From: CBDCYS01 sp965224215
GTDB lineage: Bacteria > Acidobacteriota > Terriglobia > Bryobacterales > UBA6623
DNA: 64,000 nt
Reading direction: 5' to 3'
Assembly (NCBI GenBank): GCA_965224215.1
Contig: CBDCYS010000004.1
Coordinates: 1 to 64,000 of the forward strand
Below are positions 8,651-18,207 of the stretch, piece by piece. The notes below the pieces were generated by a model. The model was not told where the DNA came from, ran no database searches, and saw only the letters and a list, made by a program, of their open reading frames with translations. The position numbers and the translations under genes were made by a program. How positions within the stretch are numbered: the first letter of the stretch is position 1; each line of letters opens with the position of its first letter.

Positions 8651-10174
8651 ATGCCGACACCACCTGGGACCGTCAACGCCCCGGACTTCCCGCAAGACCT
8701 CGAATGGATCAACACCGAGCACCCCCTATCGATCAAGGACTTGCGTGGAAAGATCGTTCTGCTCGATTTCTGGACCTATTGCTGCATCAACTGCATGCAT
8801 ATTCTCCCGGATCTCAAGCGGCTCGAACACAAGTACAAGGAGGAGCTAGTCGTCATCGGCGTACACTCGGCGAAGTTCACCGGCGAGCGCGAAACCGAAA
8901 ACATTCGCCAGGCCGTGTTGCGCTACGAGATAGAGCACCCGGTCGTGAACGACCACAAAATGCAGGTGTGGCAGGAGTACGCCGTCCGTGCCTGGCCGAC
9001 CGTGATGCTCCTCGACCCGCTTGGCAAGGTGATCGGAGCCCATTCCGGCGAGGGCGTCCACAAAGTGTTTGACCCGGTGATCGCCCAGATGATCGACCAC
9101 TTCGATCAGGCCGGCCAGCTTGACCGGCGGCCCCAAAATTTCGCGCTCGAAAGCGAGCCTGCCTCACCGCTGTCCTTTCCAGGGAAGATCTTGGCCGACG
9201 CACCCGGCAGCCGCCTCTTCATTACCGACTCCAACCACAATCGCATCGTCGTTGCGTCAATCGAGAACGGACAAATCCTTGACATCATCGGCAGCGGAGA
9301 GAGCGGCCTGACAGACGGCGCATTCGGTGCCGCCTGTTTCAAGCACCCGCAAGGGATCGCTCTCGACGGCGATTTTCTCTACATCGCCGATACCGAAAAT
9401 CACGCCATCCGGCGAGCCGATTTGCAGACGCGGGTCGTTTGGACCCTGGCAGGCGATGGGATGCAAAGCGGAGACGACGACTGCGCGCCCGGCCAGGCAA
9501 AGGGCCGCCGCCTCAACTCCCCCTGGGACCTGACGGTCGTCCACGGTGTACTGTTCATCGCCATGGCCGGCTCCCACCAAATCTGGGGACTCGACCTCGA
9601 AGGCGGCATCATTGCGGGCCATGCCGGCAGCGGTGCCGAAGATCATCTCGACGCAACGCTGCTAGCGGCCGCCCTAGCGCAACCGAGCGGCCTGTCGACC
9701 GACGGACGAGTGCTCTTTATTGCCGACAGTGAAGTGAGCTCGATTCGCACTGCCGACCTGGACCCACGGGGCGGTCACGTCCGAACCGTGGTCGGCCAGG
9801 GACTGTTCGACTACGGCGATGTGGACGGCATTGGCGACGAGGTGAGGCTGCAACATCCGCTCGACGTCGAGTACGTCGGCGGCACTCTGTACGTCGCCGA
9901 CACCTACAACAACAAGATCAAGACCATCGACCTCAAGACGCGGCAAACCGCCACGTTCGCCGGCACGGGGGAAGCCGACCTGATTGACGGAGCCGCCGGA
10001 CAAGCTGAATTCGATGAACCCGCCGGCCTAAGCGCCGCCGCCGGAAAGCTCTACGTCGCCGACACGAACAACCACGCCATCAGAGTCATCGATCTCGAAA
10101 CCCGCATCGTGAAAACGCTGGAGCTGAAAGAAGCCGCGAATAGGGCAAACGGTACCGCCGAAAGGCTGATGTAG
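8651..10174 (+). CDS. Thioredoxin-like/NHL-repeat protein (NHLRC2-like)
   Basis: A 507-residue protein with an N-terminal thioredoxin-like domain (about 1-150). Its active-site-like motif is WTYCCINCMH, Cys at 44, 45 and 48, the form seen in NHLRC2 proteins. A beta-propeller of NHL repeats follows (about 175-490), each with a variant of LYVADTENHAIRRADLQT. No signal peptide is visible, so it is probably cytoplasmic. Expected role is redox handling combined with a protein- or ligand-binding scaffold, but the bacterial function is not settled. It stands alone between two IS1595-type elements; the stop at 10174 is only 14 bp before the second. Confidence 0.85.
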   Translation: MPTPPGTVNAPDFPQDLEWINTEHPLSIKDLRGKIVLLDFWTYCCINCMHILPDLKRLEHKYKEELVVIGVHSAKFTGERETENIRQAVLRYEIEHPVVNDHKMQVWQEYAVRAWPTVMLLDPLGKVIGAHSGEGVHKVFDPVIAQMIDHFDQAGQLDRRPQNFALESEPASPLSFPGKILADAPGSRLFITDSNHNRIVVASIENGQILDIIGSGESGLTDGAFGAACFKHPQGIALDGDFLYIADTENHAIRRADLQTRVVWTLAGDGMQSGDDDCAPGQAKGRRLNSPWDLTVVHGVLFIAMAGSHQIWGLDLEGGIIAGHAGSGAEDHLDATLLAAALAQPSGLSTDGRVLFIADSEVSSIRTADLDPRGGHVRTVVGQGLFDYGDVDGIGDEVRLQHPLDVEYVGGTLYVADTYNNKIKTIDLKTRQTATFAGTGEADLIDGAAGQAEFDEPAGLSAAAGKLYVADTNNHAIRVIDLETRIVKTLELKEAANRANGTAERLM

Positions 10175-10188
10175 GGGCGTAGCGTGCT

Positions 10189-11237
10189 CTTGCTTATACG
10201 GTTGTTTCAGCAAGCCCCAAGATGTAGGGTAGGGCGTGGCCCGGCCGCCGTTTCCGAAGAGTCTGCGTCAGTTTCAGGTGGAGTTCGCGACCGAGGAGGC
10301 TTGCCAGAAGTACCTGGCTGCTTGTCGTTGGCCCGACGGGTTCCTTTGTCCTCAGTGTGGGCATCGGCAGGCCTACATTCTCGAGCAGAAACTACGGTGG
10401 CAGTGCGCGGCGTGTCGACACCAGGTCTCGTTGACGTCGGGAACGGTGCTCCACAATACGAAGACCCCGCTGACGGTTTGGTTTTGGGCTGCGTACCTGA
10501 TGACAACTGATAAACGAGGTGTGTCGGCGCTGCTACTGCAGCGTCAGCTCGGCCTGTCGCGCTACGAAACCGCCTGGATGATGTTGCACAAACTGCGACG
10601 GGCCATGGTGAACGCAGCTCGCGAGCCCTTGCACGGAGAAGTAGAGGTCGATGACACCTGGATTGGCGGCCCGCAAGCAGGTTTGCGAGGCAGCCGGCAA
10701 CTGAAGGGGCGCCGTGCGGCCCTTGTGATGGTCGCTGTTGAGAAACGCGGGAAGCGCTCCGGGCGCGTTCGCATGTCCGTTATTCCAGACTTCAAGAAGG
10801 TGACGATCGACAGGTTTCTTGCCCAGAACGTTGTTCCCGGCTCGACCATCTACACAGACGGTCTGAAGACCTTTACCGCCCTCGAAGAGGCCGGCTACAA
10901 ACACGTCTCTCGTCCGCAACCTCACCGGACTGACTTGCGGAAAGGCGCCAAGTCGGTGGTGCCGCTGGCGGATCGTGCCATTGGCAACCTGCAGCAATGG
11001 CTGACCGGAACGTACCACGGCGTGAGCCGCGCTCAGCTTCAGGTTTACCTCGATGAGTTCGTGTTTCGACACAACCGCCGCAAGACCCCAATGGCAGCCT
11101 TCCAAACCCTCCTCGGTCTCGGAACTCAACACGCTCCTACGCCTTACGCCCACATCCGCCGCGCGCGTGACCTGGACAAGACGCGATGACCTCCACCCCA
11201 ACATCTTGGGGCTTGCTGAAACAACCGTATAAGCAGG
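10189..11237 (+). mobile_element. IS1595-family insertion sequence (copy 2), inside a palindromic repeat
   Basis: Inverted repeats of 37 bp with one mismatch (10189-10225 and 11201-11237) bracket a single transposase gene. The flanks AGCGTGCT (10181-10188) and AGCTTGCT (11238-11245) form an 8-bp duplication with one mismatch. Removing element and duplication restores the palindrome GGGCGTAGCGTGCTACGCCC, which exists uninterrupted at 44587-44606. Confidence 0.9.
10236..11189 (+). CDS. IS1595-family transposase
   Basis: A 317-residue ISXO2-like transposase: N-terminal zinc ribbon (CPQCGHRQAY...CAACRHQV), then the catalytic core with EVDDTWIGG, IYTDGLKTF and the terminal YLDEFVFRHNRRKTPMAAF. 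The start is taken as GTG at 10236, 11 bp after the left inverted repeat, because no ATG precedes the zinc-ribbon region. The frame is complete. Confidence 0.92.
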   Translation: MARPPFPKSLRQFQVEFATEEACQKYLAACRWPDGFLCPQCGHRQAYILEQKLRWQCAACRHQVSLTSGTVLHNTKTPLTVWFWAAYLMTTDKRGVSALLLQRQLGLSRYETAWMMLHKLRRAMVNAAREPLHGEVEVDDTWIGGPQAGLRGSRQLKGRRAALVMVAVEKRGKRSGRVRMSVIPDFKKVTIDRFLAQNVVPGSTIYTDGLKTFTALEEAGYKHVSRPQPHRTDLRKGAKSVVPLADRAIGNLQQWLTGTYHGVSRAQLQVYLDEFVFRHNRRKTPMAAFQTLLGLGTQHAPTPYAHIRRARDLDKTR

Positions 11238-11390
11238 AGCTTGCTACGCCCGGCAACCGGGTCAAAGTGGCCAGACTCTTGCCCACGGACAGCAGTCCGC
11301 CCGCCCATCGCAATGAAGCGGCCGGACCGCTGTGAACCACTTGAAACTCAGTACCCCTCGAATGCGTCGCAACACTACGGTAGCGGCTGA

Positions 11391-14300
11391 ATGGACAACG
11401 CAGCAAAATTGATTCGATCGTGGACCTATCCGGTCGTCAGCGCCATCCTGCTCGCGCTCCTAGCCGCAGCCCCCGGTTCGGCCCGCGAAACAGTCCGTAA
11501 CTACACGGTTCTGCTAAAGCAACCCGCCGTGAATCGCATCCTTCAGGCGCCGGCGAAAAAAACCGGCCGACGAATCCGCCTGGCGCAGCCGCAATTGCAG
11601 GCGCTAACAAAACAGGCCCAAGCCGCTCAAGAGCCCGTCAAAACAGCGATCCGAACACTAGGCGTCGACGTCACCGGTTCGGTCTGCCACACCCTCAACG
11701 CCATCTTCATACGCGCGACCAAAGAGCAGGCCGAACAGCTTAAACTCCTGCCTGGGATAAAGCGGATCGACCGTGCTCGCCGCTTCAAGCTGTTAGCCAA
11801 CGCCGCAGCCGAGATCGTGGGCGCCCCGGCCGCATGGACCACCATGGGGGGCATCGAAAACGCCGGAGCTGGAATAAGAATTGGCATCCTCGACACGGGT
11901 ATCGATATTGAGCATCCCGCTTTCGCCGATCCCTCGTTGCAAGCCCCGCCGGGCTTCCCCAAAGGACGTCCCGAGGATCTGGCCTTCACCAACAATAAGG
12001 TCATCGCCGCGCGCAGTTACGTCGGTCTACTGAATCCGCTCTCGGTCGATTCGTCCCGCCCCGACGACCTCACGCCGCGCGACCGCGTCGGGCACGGAAC
12101 CGCCGTCGCCACGATTGCCGCCGGGCGCCGCGTCAACGCTCCCGCGGCAACTCTGACCGGCGTCGCTCCCAAAGCTTTCCTCGGGAATTACAAAATCTTC
12201 GGTTCGCCCGACATCAATGAATTCAGCAATGGAAACGCGGTCATCGCGGCCATCGACGATGCCGTCACCGATGGCATGGACATCATCAGCATCAGCTTCG
12301 GCGCAATCGCTCAGTTTCCGTTCGACGAGCAAGGGGGCGCGTGCTCCGACGATCCCGACACCTTTTGCGACCCGGTCGCATTGACCGCGCAGAACGCCAT
12401 GGAGCTTGACGGCGTGGTCGTCGTCGCCGCCGCGGGTAACGCAGGCGCTTTCGGCGAACAGCAATTCCCGACGCTCAACACCATTTCGACACCAGCGTCG
12501 GCGCCAGCCGTCATCGCCGTAGGTGCGACGGTCAACTCCAGAGAATTCATTCGCAGCGTTCGTTTCGCCGGTCAATCAACAACCGCAATTTCAGGGGCCG
12601 GACCCAAGCCAAGCAGTCCCTTGACCGCCGAAGCCGTTGATACCGGGACACTCGGCGACTCCTTCGGATGCGCGCTGTTCCCGTCCGATTCCTTGCGAGG
12701 CAAAACGGCCGTCCTCGCGCGAGGAGATTGCGCCTTCGAACTCAAGGTGGAGACCGCCTCGGCTGCCGGAGCAGTCGCCGCCATCGTGACTAACGTCGAC
12801 GGACAGGACGAGCCATTCGTCATGGAGGGGCTCGAAACAACCGACATCCCCGCTTTCATGATTGGAGCCGCCGCCGGAAACGATCTGCGGCGCGCCGTCC
12901 AGCTTTCGCCAGGAACCACCGCTACACTCGACCCGGAGTTGACGCCGCGTCCCTTCGCGCCCGACCGAGTGGCGCCCTTCAGCTCTCGCGGGCCAACTCC
13001 TGGCGGTGGCATCAAACCCGACCTCGTCGCGCCCGGAACCTTTATCTACACGGGCGCACAGAATTTCGACCGTAACGGCGACACATTTGACAAGACGCGG
13101 TTCACGTCAGTCGATGGCACAAGTTTCGCCGCCCCCTTTGTAGCCGGGGCGGCGGCGCTCGTCATGCAACGCCATCCCGAGTTCACGCCGGCACAGGTGA
13201 AATCGGCGCTGGTAAACAACGCGACACCCGAAGTCTTCGAGGCGGACGCCGAGAACGATGCGTTCATTGCCCGCACAACTTCGATAGGAGCCGGGCTGCT
13301 GAATGTTCCCGCGGCGCTGGACCCGACCAGCACTGCCGAGCCGGCCATGATTAGCTTCGGCGAACTCGGCGAGACTCAGTTTCCAGTCGAGCGCTTGCTG
13401 ACCATTACCAACCCAGGACGCGACACGGTGACCTACGAAATCACCGTCATCCCCTACGACGAGGACACAGCGGCCCGAGTGCTGATCGAAGGCGAAGCGT
13501 CGATCAACGGCGACTTGAACGGAGGTGAAGCAGCGACGTTGCAAATCACGCTGGAGGGGTCCCGACCCTCTCCAGGCGCATACGAAGGCGAAATCCGAAT
13601 CCAGCGACTCTCCGGTGGAGCCGACATACGCGTCCCCTACTTCTATCTCGTCGGTGACGGCGTCCCGGCCAACTCTTTCGCGATAGCGGGCACCGGAGTC
13701 ATCGGCACAGTCGACGAACCCAATCCCGAGTTCCTGATTTTCCGAGTGATCGATCAGTTCGGCCAGGCCATCCCGAGCCTGCCGGTGCAATTCAGCGTAG
13801 TCGGCGGTGGGGGCGCGATTATCGTATCCGACCCAAATACAGATCCATTCGGAGTAGCCGCCGCCGACACCGACCTGGGCCCGGAAATCGGAGCCCAAGA
13901 CTTTGAGGCCACCGCCGGTGGCCTCACGATTCCCTTCTTCAACGGCGCGCGCCTGAAACCAACGATAGGCGGAATCGTCAATGCCGCCGGTTTCGCCGCC
14001 GGCCGGCCGGTTGCCCCAGGGTCGCTGATCTCGATCTTCGGCGCGAATCTCGCCGAATTCCTGGGCTCCGTTTCCAGCCTGCCACTGCCGATCGCGCTCA
14101 AGCACACCAGCGTATCCTTCGATTTCCCGGAGGAAGGAATCAGCGTTCCCAGCCCGTTGATCTTCGCAAGCGGCGGTCAACTGAACGTCCAGGCGCCTTG
14201 GGAGTTCGCCGGGCTCAACTTCGCGTTCGTGAAGGTCCGAATCGAGGACTCAACCAGCTTTACGTTTGAACTAGCGCTCGCCGATCACGCCCCGGGGATC

Positions 14301-14672
14301 TTCGAGTTCGACCTGGGCGACACGCGATACGGAGTCGTGACCCATGCCGACGGAAATGTGGTGACCGCGCAAAACCCGGCCCGGCCCGGAGAAACCGTCG
14401 TCATCTACGGAACGGGATTCGGCCCCGTCGATGCCCCGCGGAAGACCGGCCTAGCCGCGCCGAGCAACAAGCTCACCAGAACCCTCCGACTGCCGCAAGT
14501 AACGGTAGCGGGGCAACAAGCCACTGTATCGTTCTCCGGCCTCACGCCCGGATTCGTCGGGCTCTACCAAATCAACGCCAAGCTGCCAGCCACGCTGCCA
14601 AGCGGCACTCAGCAACTGATCGTCAGCGCCAACGGCATCGAGAGTAATTCCGCCGCCACAGCAATCCAGTAA
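11391..14672 (+). CDS. Secreted subtilisin-family (S8) protease with PA and TIGR03437-type domains
   Basis: A 1093-residue exported protease. A signal peptide (about 1-31, ending GSA-R) and an inhibitor-type propeptide (35-130) precede the S8 domain. The catalytic triad is visible: Asp168 in GILDTGID, His235 in GHGTAVA and Ser578 in GTSFAAPFVAG. A protease-associated (PA) domain is inserted at about 410-510 (CALFPSDSLRGKTAVLARGD). After the protease come a beta-sandwich region and a C-terminal domain (about 860-1093: GSLISIFGANLAE, TGFGPVDAPRKTG, INAKLPATLPSGTQQ). That last domain is the TIGR03437 type seen in Solibacter-like Acidobacteriota. It is monocistronic; a REP palindrome follows the stop by 22 bp. 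Confidence 0.93.
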   Translation: MDNAAKLIRSWTYPVVSAILLALLAAAPGSARETVRNYTVLLKQPAVNRILQAPAKKTGRRIRLAQPQLQALTKQAQAAQEPVKTAIRTLGVDVTGSVCHTLNAIFIRATKEQAEQLKLLPGIKRIDRARRFKLLANAAAEIVGAPAAWTTMGGIENAGAGIRIGILDTGIDIEHPAFADPSLQAPPGFPKGRPEDLAFTNNKVIAARSYVGLLNPLSVDSSRPDDLTPRDRVGHGTAVATIAAGRRVNAPAATLTGVAPKAFLGNYKIFGSPDINEFSNGNAVIAAIDDAVTDGMDIISISFGAIAQFPFDEQGGACSDDPDTFCDPVALTAQNAMELDGVVVVAAAGNAGAFGEQQFPTLNTISTPASAPAVIAVGATVNSREFIRSVRFAGQSTTAISGAGPKPSSPLTAEAVDTGTLGDSFGCALFPSDSLRGKTAVLARGDCAFELKVETASAAGAVAAIVTNVDGQDEPFVMEGLETTDIPAFMIGAAAGNDLRRAVQLSPGTTATLDPELTPRPFAPDRVAPFSSRGPTPGGGIKPDLVAPGTFIYTGAQNFDRNGDTFDKTRFTSVDGTSFAAPFVAGAAALVMQRHPEFTPAQVKSALVNNATPEVFEADAENDAFIARTTSIGAGLLNVPAALDPTSTAEPAMISFGELGETQFPVERLLTITNPGRDTVTYEITVIPYDEDTAARVLIEGEASINGDLNGGEAATLQITLEGSRPSPGAYEGEIRIQRLSGGADIRVPYFYLVGDGVPANSFAIAGTGVIGTVDEPNPEFLIFRVIDQFGQAIPSLPVQFSVVGGGGAIIVSDPNTDPFGVAAADTDLGPEIGAQDFEATAGGLTIPFFNGARLKPTIGGIVNAAGFAAGRPVAPGSLISIFGANLAEFLGSVSSLPLPIALKHTSVSFDFPEEGISVPSPLIFASGGQLNVQAPWEFAGLNFAFVKVRIEDSTSFTFELALADHAPGIFEFDLGDTRYGVVTHADGNVVTAQNPARPGETVVIYGTGFGPVDAPRKTGLAAPSNKLTRTLRLPQVTVAGQQATVSFSGLTPGFVGLYQINAKLPATLPSGTQQLIVSANGIESNSAATAIQ

Positions 14673-14693
14673 AAACTTCGAAAAGCAGCAACA

Positions 14694-14718
14694 GAGCCCC
14701 AGGCGGAAGCCTGGGGTC
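14694..14718 (+). repeat. REP-like palindrome, family B
   Basis: GAG, stem CCCCAGGC, loop GGAA, stem GCCTGGGG, then TC. It lies 22 bp after the subtilase stop and may serve as its 3' hairpin. It is nearly identical to the copy at 3478. Confidence 0.75.
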
Positions 14719-14755
14719 TAGAGTTTCTACATTTCGCGGGTAACCCGGCAAGCTT

Positions 14756-15143
14756 CCCTGAAGCCGTGGGCAATCGTTGTAGCGTCCCTGACAGCTTGCC
14801 CGCCGGCCAGGGCTGGGCCAGGCCCAGGCCGAGCTGCGACAGGACAAAAGAAGCACCCGCGGCGTCCCGTCAGGGACGAAACAGCAATAACCCACGGCTT
14901 CAGCCGTGGGTTACCGGTCCCATTGCGATAAGCCCTGGAAAGGGCGATACAACCATGCCGCACAGCCTCGCTGACCTGCTGATTCATATCTTGTTTTCAA
15001 CGAAAGATCAGCGGCCCATTCTCGACGACGACCTAAAATTGAATTGACAGAAGCACAAAATTGAGTACGACGAAACCTAGACCATCCCCCACGGCTGAAG
15101 CCGTGGGCTATCGTTGTAGCGACCCTGCCGGGTCGCCCGCGAA
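14756..15143 (+). repeat. Cluster of REP-like palindromes, family C, around a transposase remnant
   Basis: CCCACGGCTTCAGCCGTGGG is at 14891-14910 and CCCACGGCTGAAGCCGTGGG at 15088-15107. A half copy starts at 14756. The half copy and the third copy are followed by the same tail (ATCGTTGTAGCG and CCCTG, then GCCCGC), so 14756-14803 and 15098-15143 are direct repeats. The palindromes sit on both sides of the REP-associated transposase remnant at 14955-15080. Apart from these, 14673-15618 contains no recognisable gene. Confidence 0.75.
14955..15080 (+). pseudogene. REP-associated tyrosine transposase (RAYT) remnant, internally deleted
   Basis: The frame from the ATG at 14955 begins MPHSLADLLIHILFSTKDQR, the characteristic N-terminus of IS200-like REP-associated transposases. 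It reaches a stop at 15045 after only 30 codons. In the same frame, directly after the stop, the sequence reads QKHKIEYDET then stop. IEYDE is typical of the C-terminus of these enzymes. The HUH core (about 90-100 residues) is therefore missing and both ends survive. The flanking family C palindromes are what such an enzyme would mobilise. Family assignment rests on two short conserved ends. Confidence 0.7.
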
Positions 15144-15273
15144 ATGTAGGAAACGAACCATCCCTCCGTTGAGCCCCGGACGGGGCCGAAAAGTCGGCTG
15201 GCGGCTACTGATCCACAGTTAGCACACGCCTAACCTTGGCAAATTCTTGCTTGCCGCGCCACGGACTCTTTTG

Positions 15274-15323
15274 TGAGCGGATTTGAGCGGATTTGAGCGG
15301 GTTTGAGCGGGTTTGAGCGGATT
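15274..15323 (+). repeat. Five tandem copies of a 10-bp unit, TGAGCGGRTT
   Basis: Five back-to-back units differ only at the G/A position (A, A, G, G, A). The unit length is close to one DNA helical turn. The repeat stands in a gene-free stretch between the RAYT remnant and a truncated transporter. No function can be assigned. Confidence 0.8.
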
Positions 15324-15618
15324 TCAGAAAATCCATGCTCCTTTTGTTCGCCTTTTTGAATGGCCTGACTCAGGTTTGTCAGATATGACCATTACGATGA
15401 CGGGCCTCTGATCCAATGCGGCACGGCCACCGCTTGCGCTACGGCGTACGCGATTCGTTCAACCCCTGTTGCTCTCATTGTATTGCATGTGTCAAGTTTT
15501 TCCGGATAAATCGCCTTCCGTGCAGGCAAAAAGGCAGTTTGCGTCCTGGCGAGTAAACCGCGCACGCGAGAGCGTCGTGACAAAATCCTACTCCGCATTT
15601 CTCACCACCTGACGGCCG

Positions 15619-16473
15619 GTAGCTTATGTGCTCATCGGCGGCTTCAAGGCTGTCCTCCGGACCGATCTGCTGCAGTTCGCCGCGATGGCCTTGGTCTTCC
15701 TCGTATTGCTACCGCTGAATACCGACTTTGCGGCACTCGACCTGCAATTCGACATCGGCAGTCCCGGCCCGTTGCGGTCAGTAAGTTTCTTTGTCAGTGG
15801 CTTTGCGAGCATGTTCATCGGCTCTGATATCTGGCAACGCGTGTACTCGGCGCGAAGCGCTCGAGTGGCAAGGACATCGCTATTTCTCGCGGCGGCAGTC
15901 TGGCTCATGTTTGCGGTCAGCCTGCTCATACTCGGCATAGCAGCACGCCGTGCAGGCGCCCAAGCCGAGAACGCACTATTCTCCGGACTATTCGAGGTTC
16001 TGCCTCCTGAGCTTGCCAGCGTCGCGGTAGTCGGAATCCTGGCAGCGCTGATGAGTACACTCGACACTGAAATCTTTCTGCTCGCGTCGATGATCGCCAA
16101 GGACTTCGTTTCTCGGAGGCGCGAACTGACGCCAGAGCAGTTGGCCACGACGATCCGTATCGCCATGGTCGGCGTCGCGGTACCCGCCATGTTGATCGCA
16201 ATTTACTGGCCGACAGTCCTCGGTGCTTTGTTCATGCTCCTCAGCCTGCAGATGACCCTCTTACCAGCCATATTGGCGTCGCTATTTCGGCCGCTGAACG
16301 CAGGGATCGCTTTCTCCAGCATGGTGATTGGCAGTCTGTTGGTCATGCCGGCATTCTTGCTCGGCTGGTTTGACCAGGACACAACACCTTTAGTGGTTCT
16401 GCTCGGGGCCGGGACGGTGGTCGCGCTCGGTTTGTTTCGAGGGGCCGGGACCGATCCTCGCCACGGCAAATAG
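15619..16473 (+). pseudogene. Sodium:solute symporter (SSS family), C-terminal half only
   Basis: The frame reads VAYVLIGGFKAVLRTDLLQFAAM and continues through six to seven hydrophobic helices to a normal stop. This matches the second half of SSS-family Na+-coupled transporters. It includes the GG(L/F)KAV..TD..Q segment and the conserved SGFASMFIGSDIWQRVYSAR and LAALMSTLDTEIFLLASMIAKDF stretches. A stop at 15610-15612 lies in frame upstream, and the first 200 or so residues expected of the family are absent. The GTG at 15628 is therefore not a genuine start. The gene is truncated, with the break at about 15600-15620. Confidence 0.8.
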
Positions 16474-16630
16474 TCGGCGCCCGTCGGAGGACTAAAGCCG
16501 CGAAGAAGTTTCGGCTGAAACCACGGGTAGAATCGCCGTCAAGCTTGGTCTTCGCCGAGTAGCTTCCGAGCAACTCATCAGAGGCGCAAGGGATTCCTCG
16601 CAGCCGGGATGCCAGCTCCGAGTTGCCCTT

Positions 16631-17933
16631 CTATTCCCCGAGAAGTTGGAGGCTCGCGAACAAAACGAGCAGCAGGCCTAACGGTACGGGAATGCGCAGA
16701 AGCCAGCGCCAGAGCACGAACCAGCGAATACCCTCCGCGCCCTTTGAAGCCTCAGCTACGGGCTCCTTCATGTACCAGCCGGCGAAGATGGCCAGTGCCA
16801 GACCTGCCGCCACCAGCACCACGTTACCGACGAGCCAGTCCATCCAGTCGAGAACGCGAAGGTCGAGTGCCGGACCGATCCCGATGATGGAGACGATCGC
16901 TCCGATGACGAGGACGGCGCGCCGCCGCTGCCAGCCAAAGCCGTCGATCGCTGCCGCGACGACGACCTCGAGCGCAGCCACCGTTGTGGTCAGCGCAGCC
17001 ATGGCGAGAGCCAGGAAGAAGAGCGGGCCGACGAATGAACCAGCGGCGCCCATCTCCGCGAAGGCCGATGGCAGAGTGATGAAAAGCGCACCCAAGGGGC
17101 TCTCGGTGAGCGTGCCCGAGAGTCCGAGTGCGAAGATAAGCGGAAACACCGCAAGGCCCGCGAGAAGAGCCACGCCAAAGTCGGAGATCGCGATCACGAC
17201 AGCAGCCTTGGGGAGGTTTTCCCCCTCGTCCAAATAGCTTGCGAACGTCAGCAACATGCCAGAGCTGATGCCCAGGCTAAAGAATACCTGGGAGGCGGCA
17301 TCGGACAGGACCTTCCAACTGAACAGCGTCGCAAAGTCCGGGGCCAGGTAGAACTCGTAGCCCGCGGCGGAGCCGGGAAGCGTCGCGGCGTACAGCGCGA
17401 TGCCCGAGAGGATGACCAGTAGCAGCGGCATGAGGACCCGTCCCAGGCGCTCAATTCCTGCACGGACCCCGCCTAGCACCACGAAGACCGTCAACGCCAC
17501 AAACCCGAGCTGCCAGCCGATCGCTGTGGCCCCCGTCGAGATCCTTTCAAAGTGCGCATCCGGCTCTCCTGGAAGGCCGATGGCGATCGACTCGACCGCG
17601 TAGCGCAGGGTCCAGCCGGCGATCACGAAGTAGTAGCTGGATACAAGGAAGATGGCGGTCACGACGAGGATGCCCAGGGGCGCCCATGCTCTACCTCCGA
17701 AGTGGACGAACGCGCCGATCGGACTCTTTCGGGCTCCGCGCGAGCTCCGCCAGCACCAAGGGCAGGCCGACCACGAGCATGATCGCGAGGTAAAGGAGGA
17801 CGAATGCGGCTCCGCCGTTCTCGGATACGAGATAGGGGAACCGCCACATGTTGCCAAGGCCAACAGCCGAGCCGACCGCGGCCATCAGGAAGCCGCTCCG
17901 GGATCCCCACTGCTCACGCGTCGTTTCTACCAC
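16631..17933 (-). pseudogene. Neurotransmitter:sodium symporter (NSS family), frameshifted
   Basis: From GTG at 17933 (GGAGGG six bases upstream) the reading is WGSRSGFLMAAVGSAVGLGN then MWRFPYLVSENGGAAF, the unmistakable TM1-TM2 region of LeuT-like amino acid:Na+ symporters. This frame fails after LPLVLAELAR near 17740. The rest of the transporter (RKSPIGAFVHFGGRAW onward, about 400 residues, ten more helices) continues in the next frame to 16631. The region length is not a multiple of three, which fits a small deletion in the loop after TM2. It is otherwise full length, so decay is recent or the shift is a sequence error. Substrate unknown. Confidence 0.85.
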
Positions 17934-18207
17934 TGATCGCCCTCCATCGACCCCACATGGTCCCACAAAGTACGTCGTTGGCCCTCTGGAGCTACCCAAT
18001 CGTGTGACCGACATGTGGCCAAGCAGGAACCCCTGCACCCAGGTAGAACAGGCGTGATGAGCAGGTGCTGCGGTTCCGAACGGCACCAGACCGAGTTGTA
18101 TAATTGGTGCAGGAACCGATTAGTCGACTCCTCTTGCAGTAACCTATTACGGGGCAACTGTGCGGAGTCCAATGTTTTCGATCGGGTATCTTCCCGAGGT
18201 GCTTGGG

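Noticed and set aside
18099..18104. TATAAT as promoter of the TonB_C gene
   Set aside because: A perfect -10 is present but no acceptable -35 stands 16-18 bp upstream; kept only as a note.
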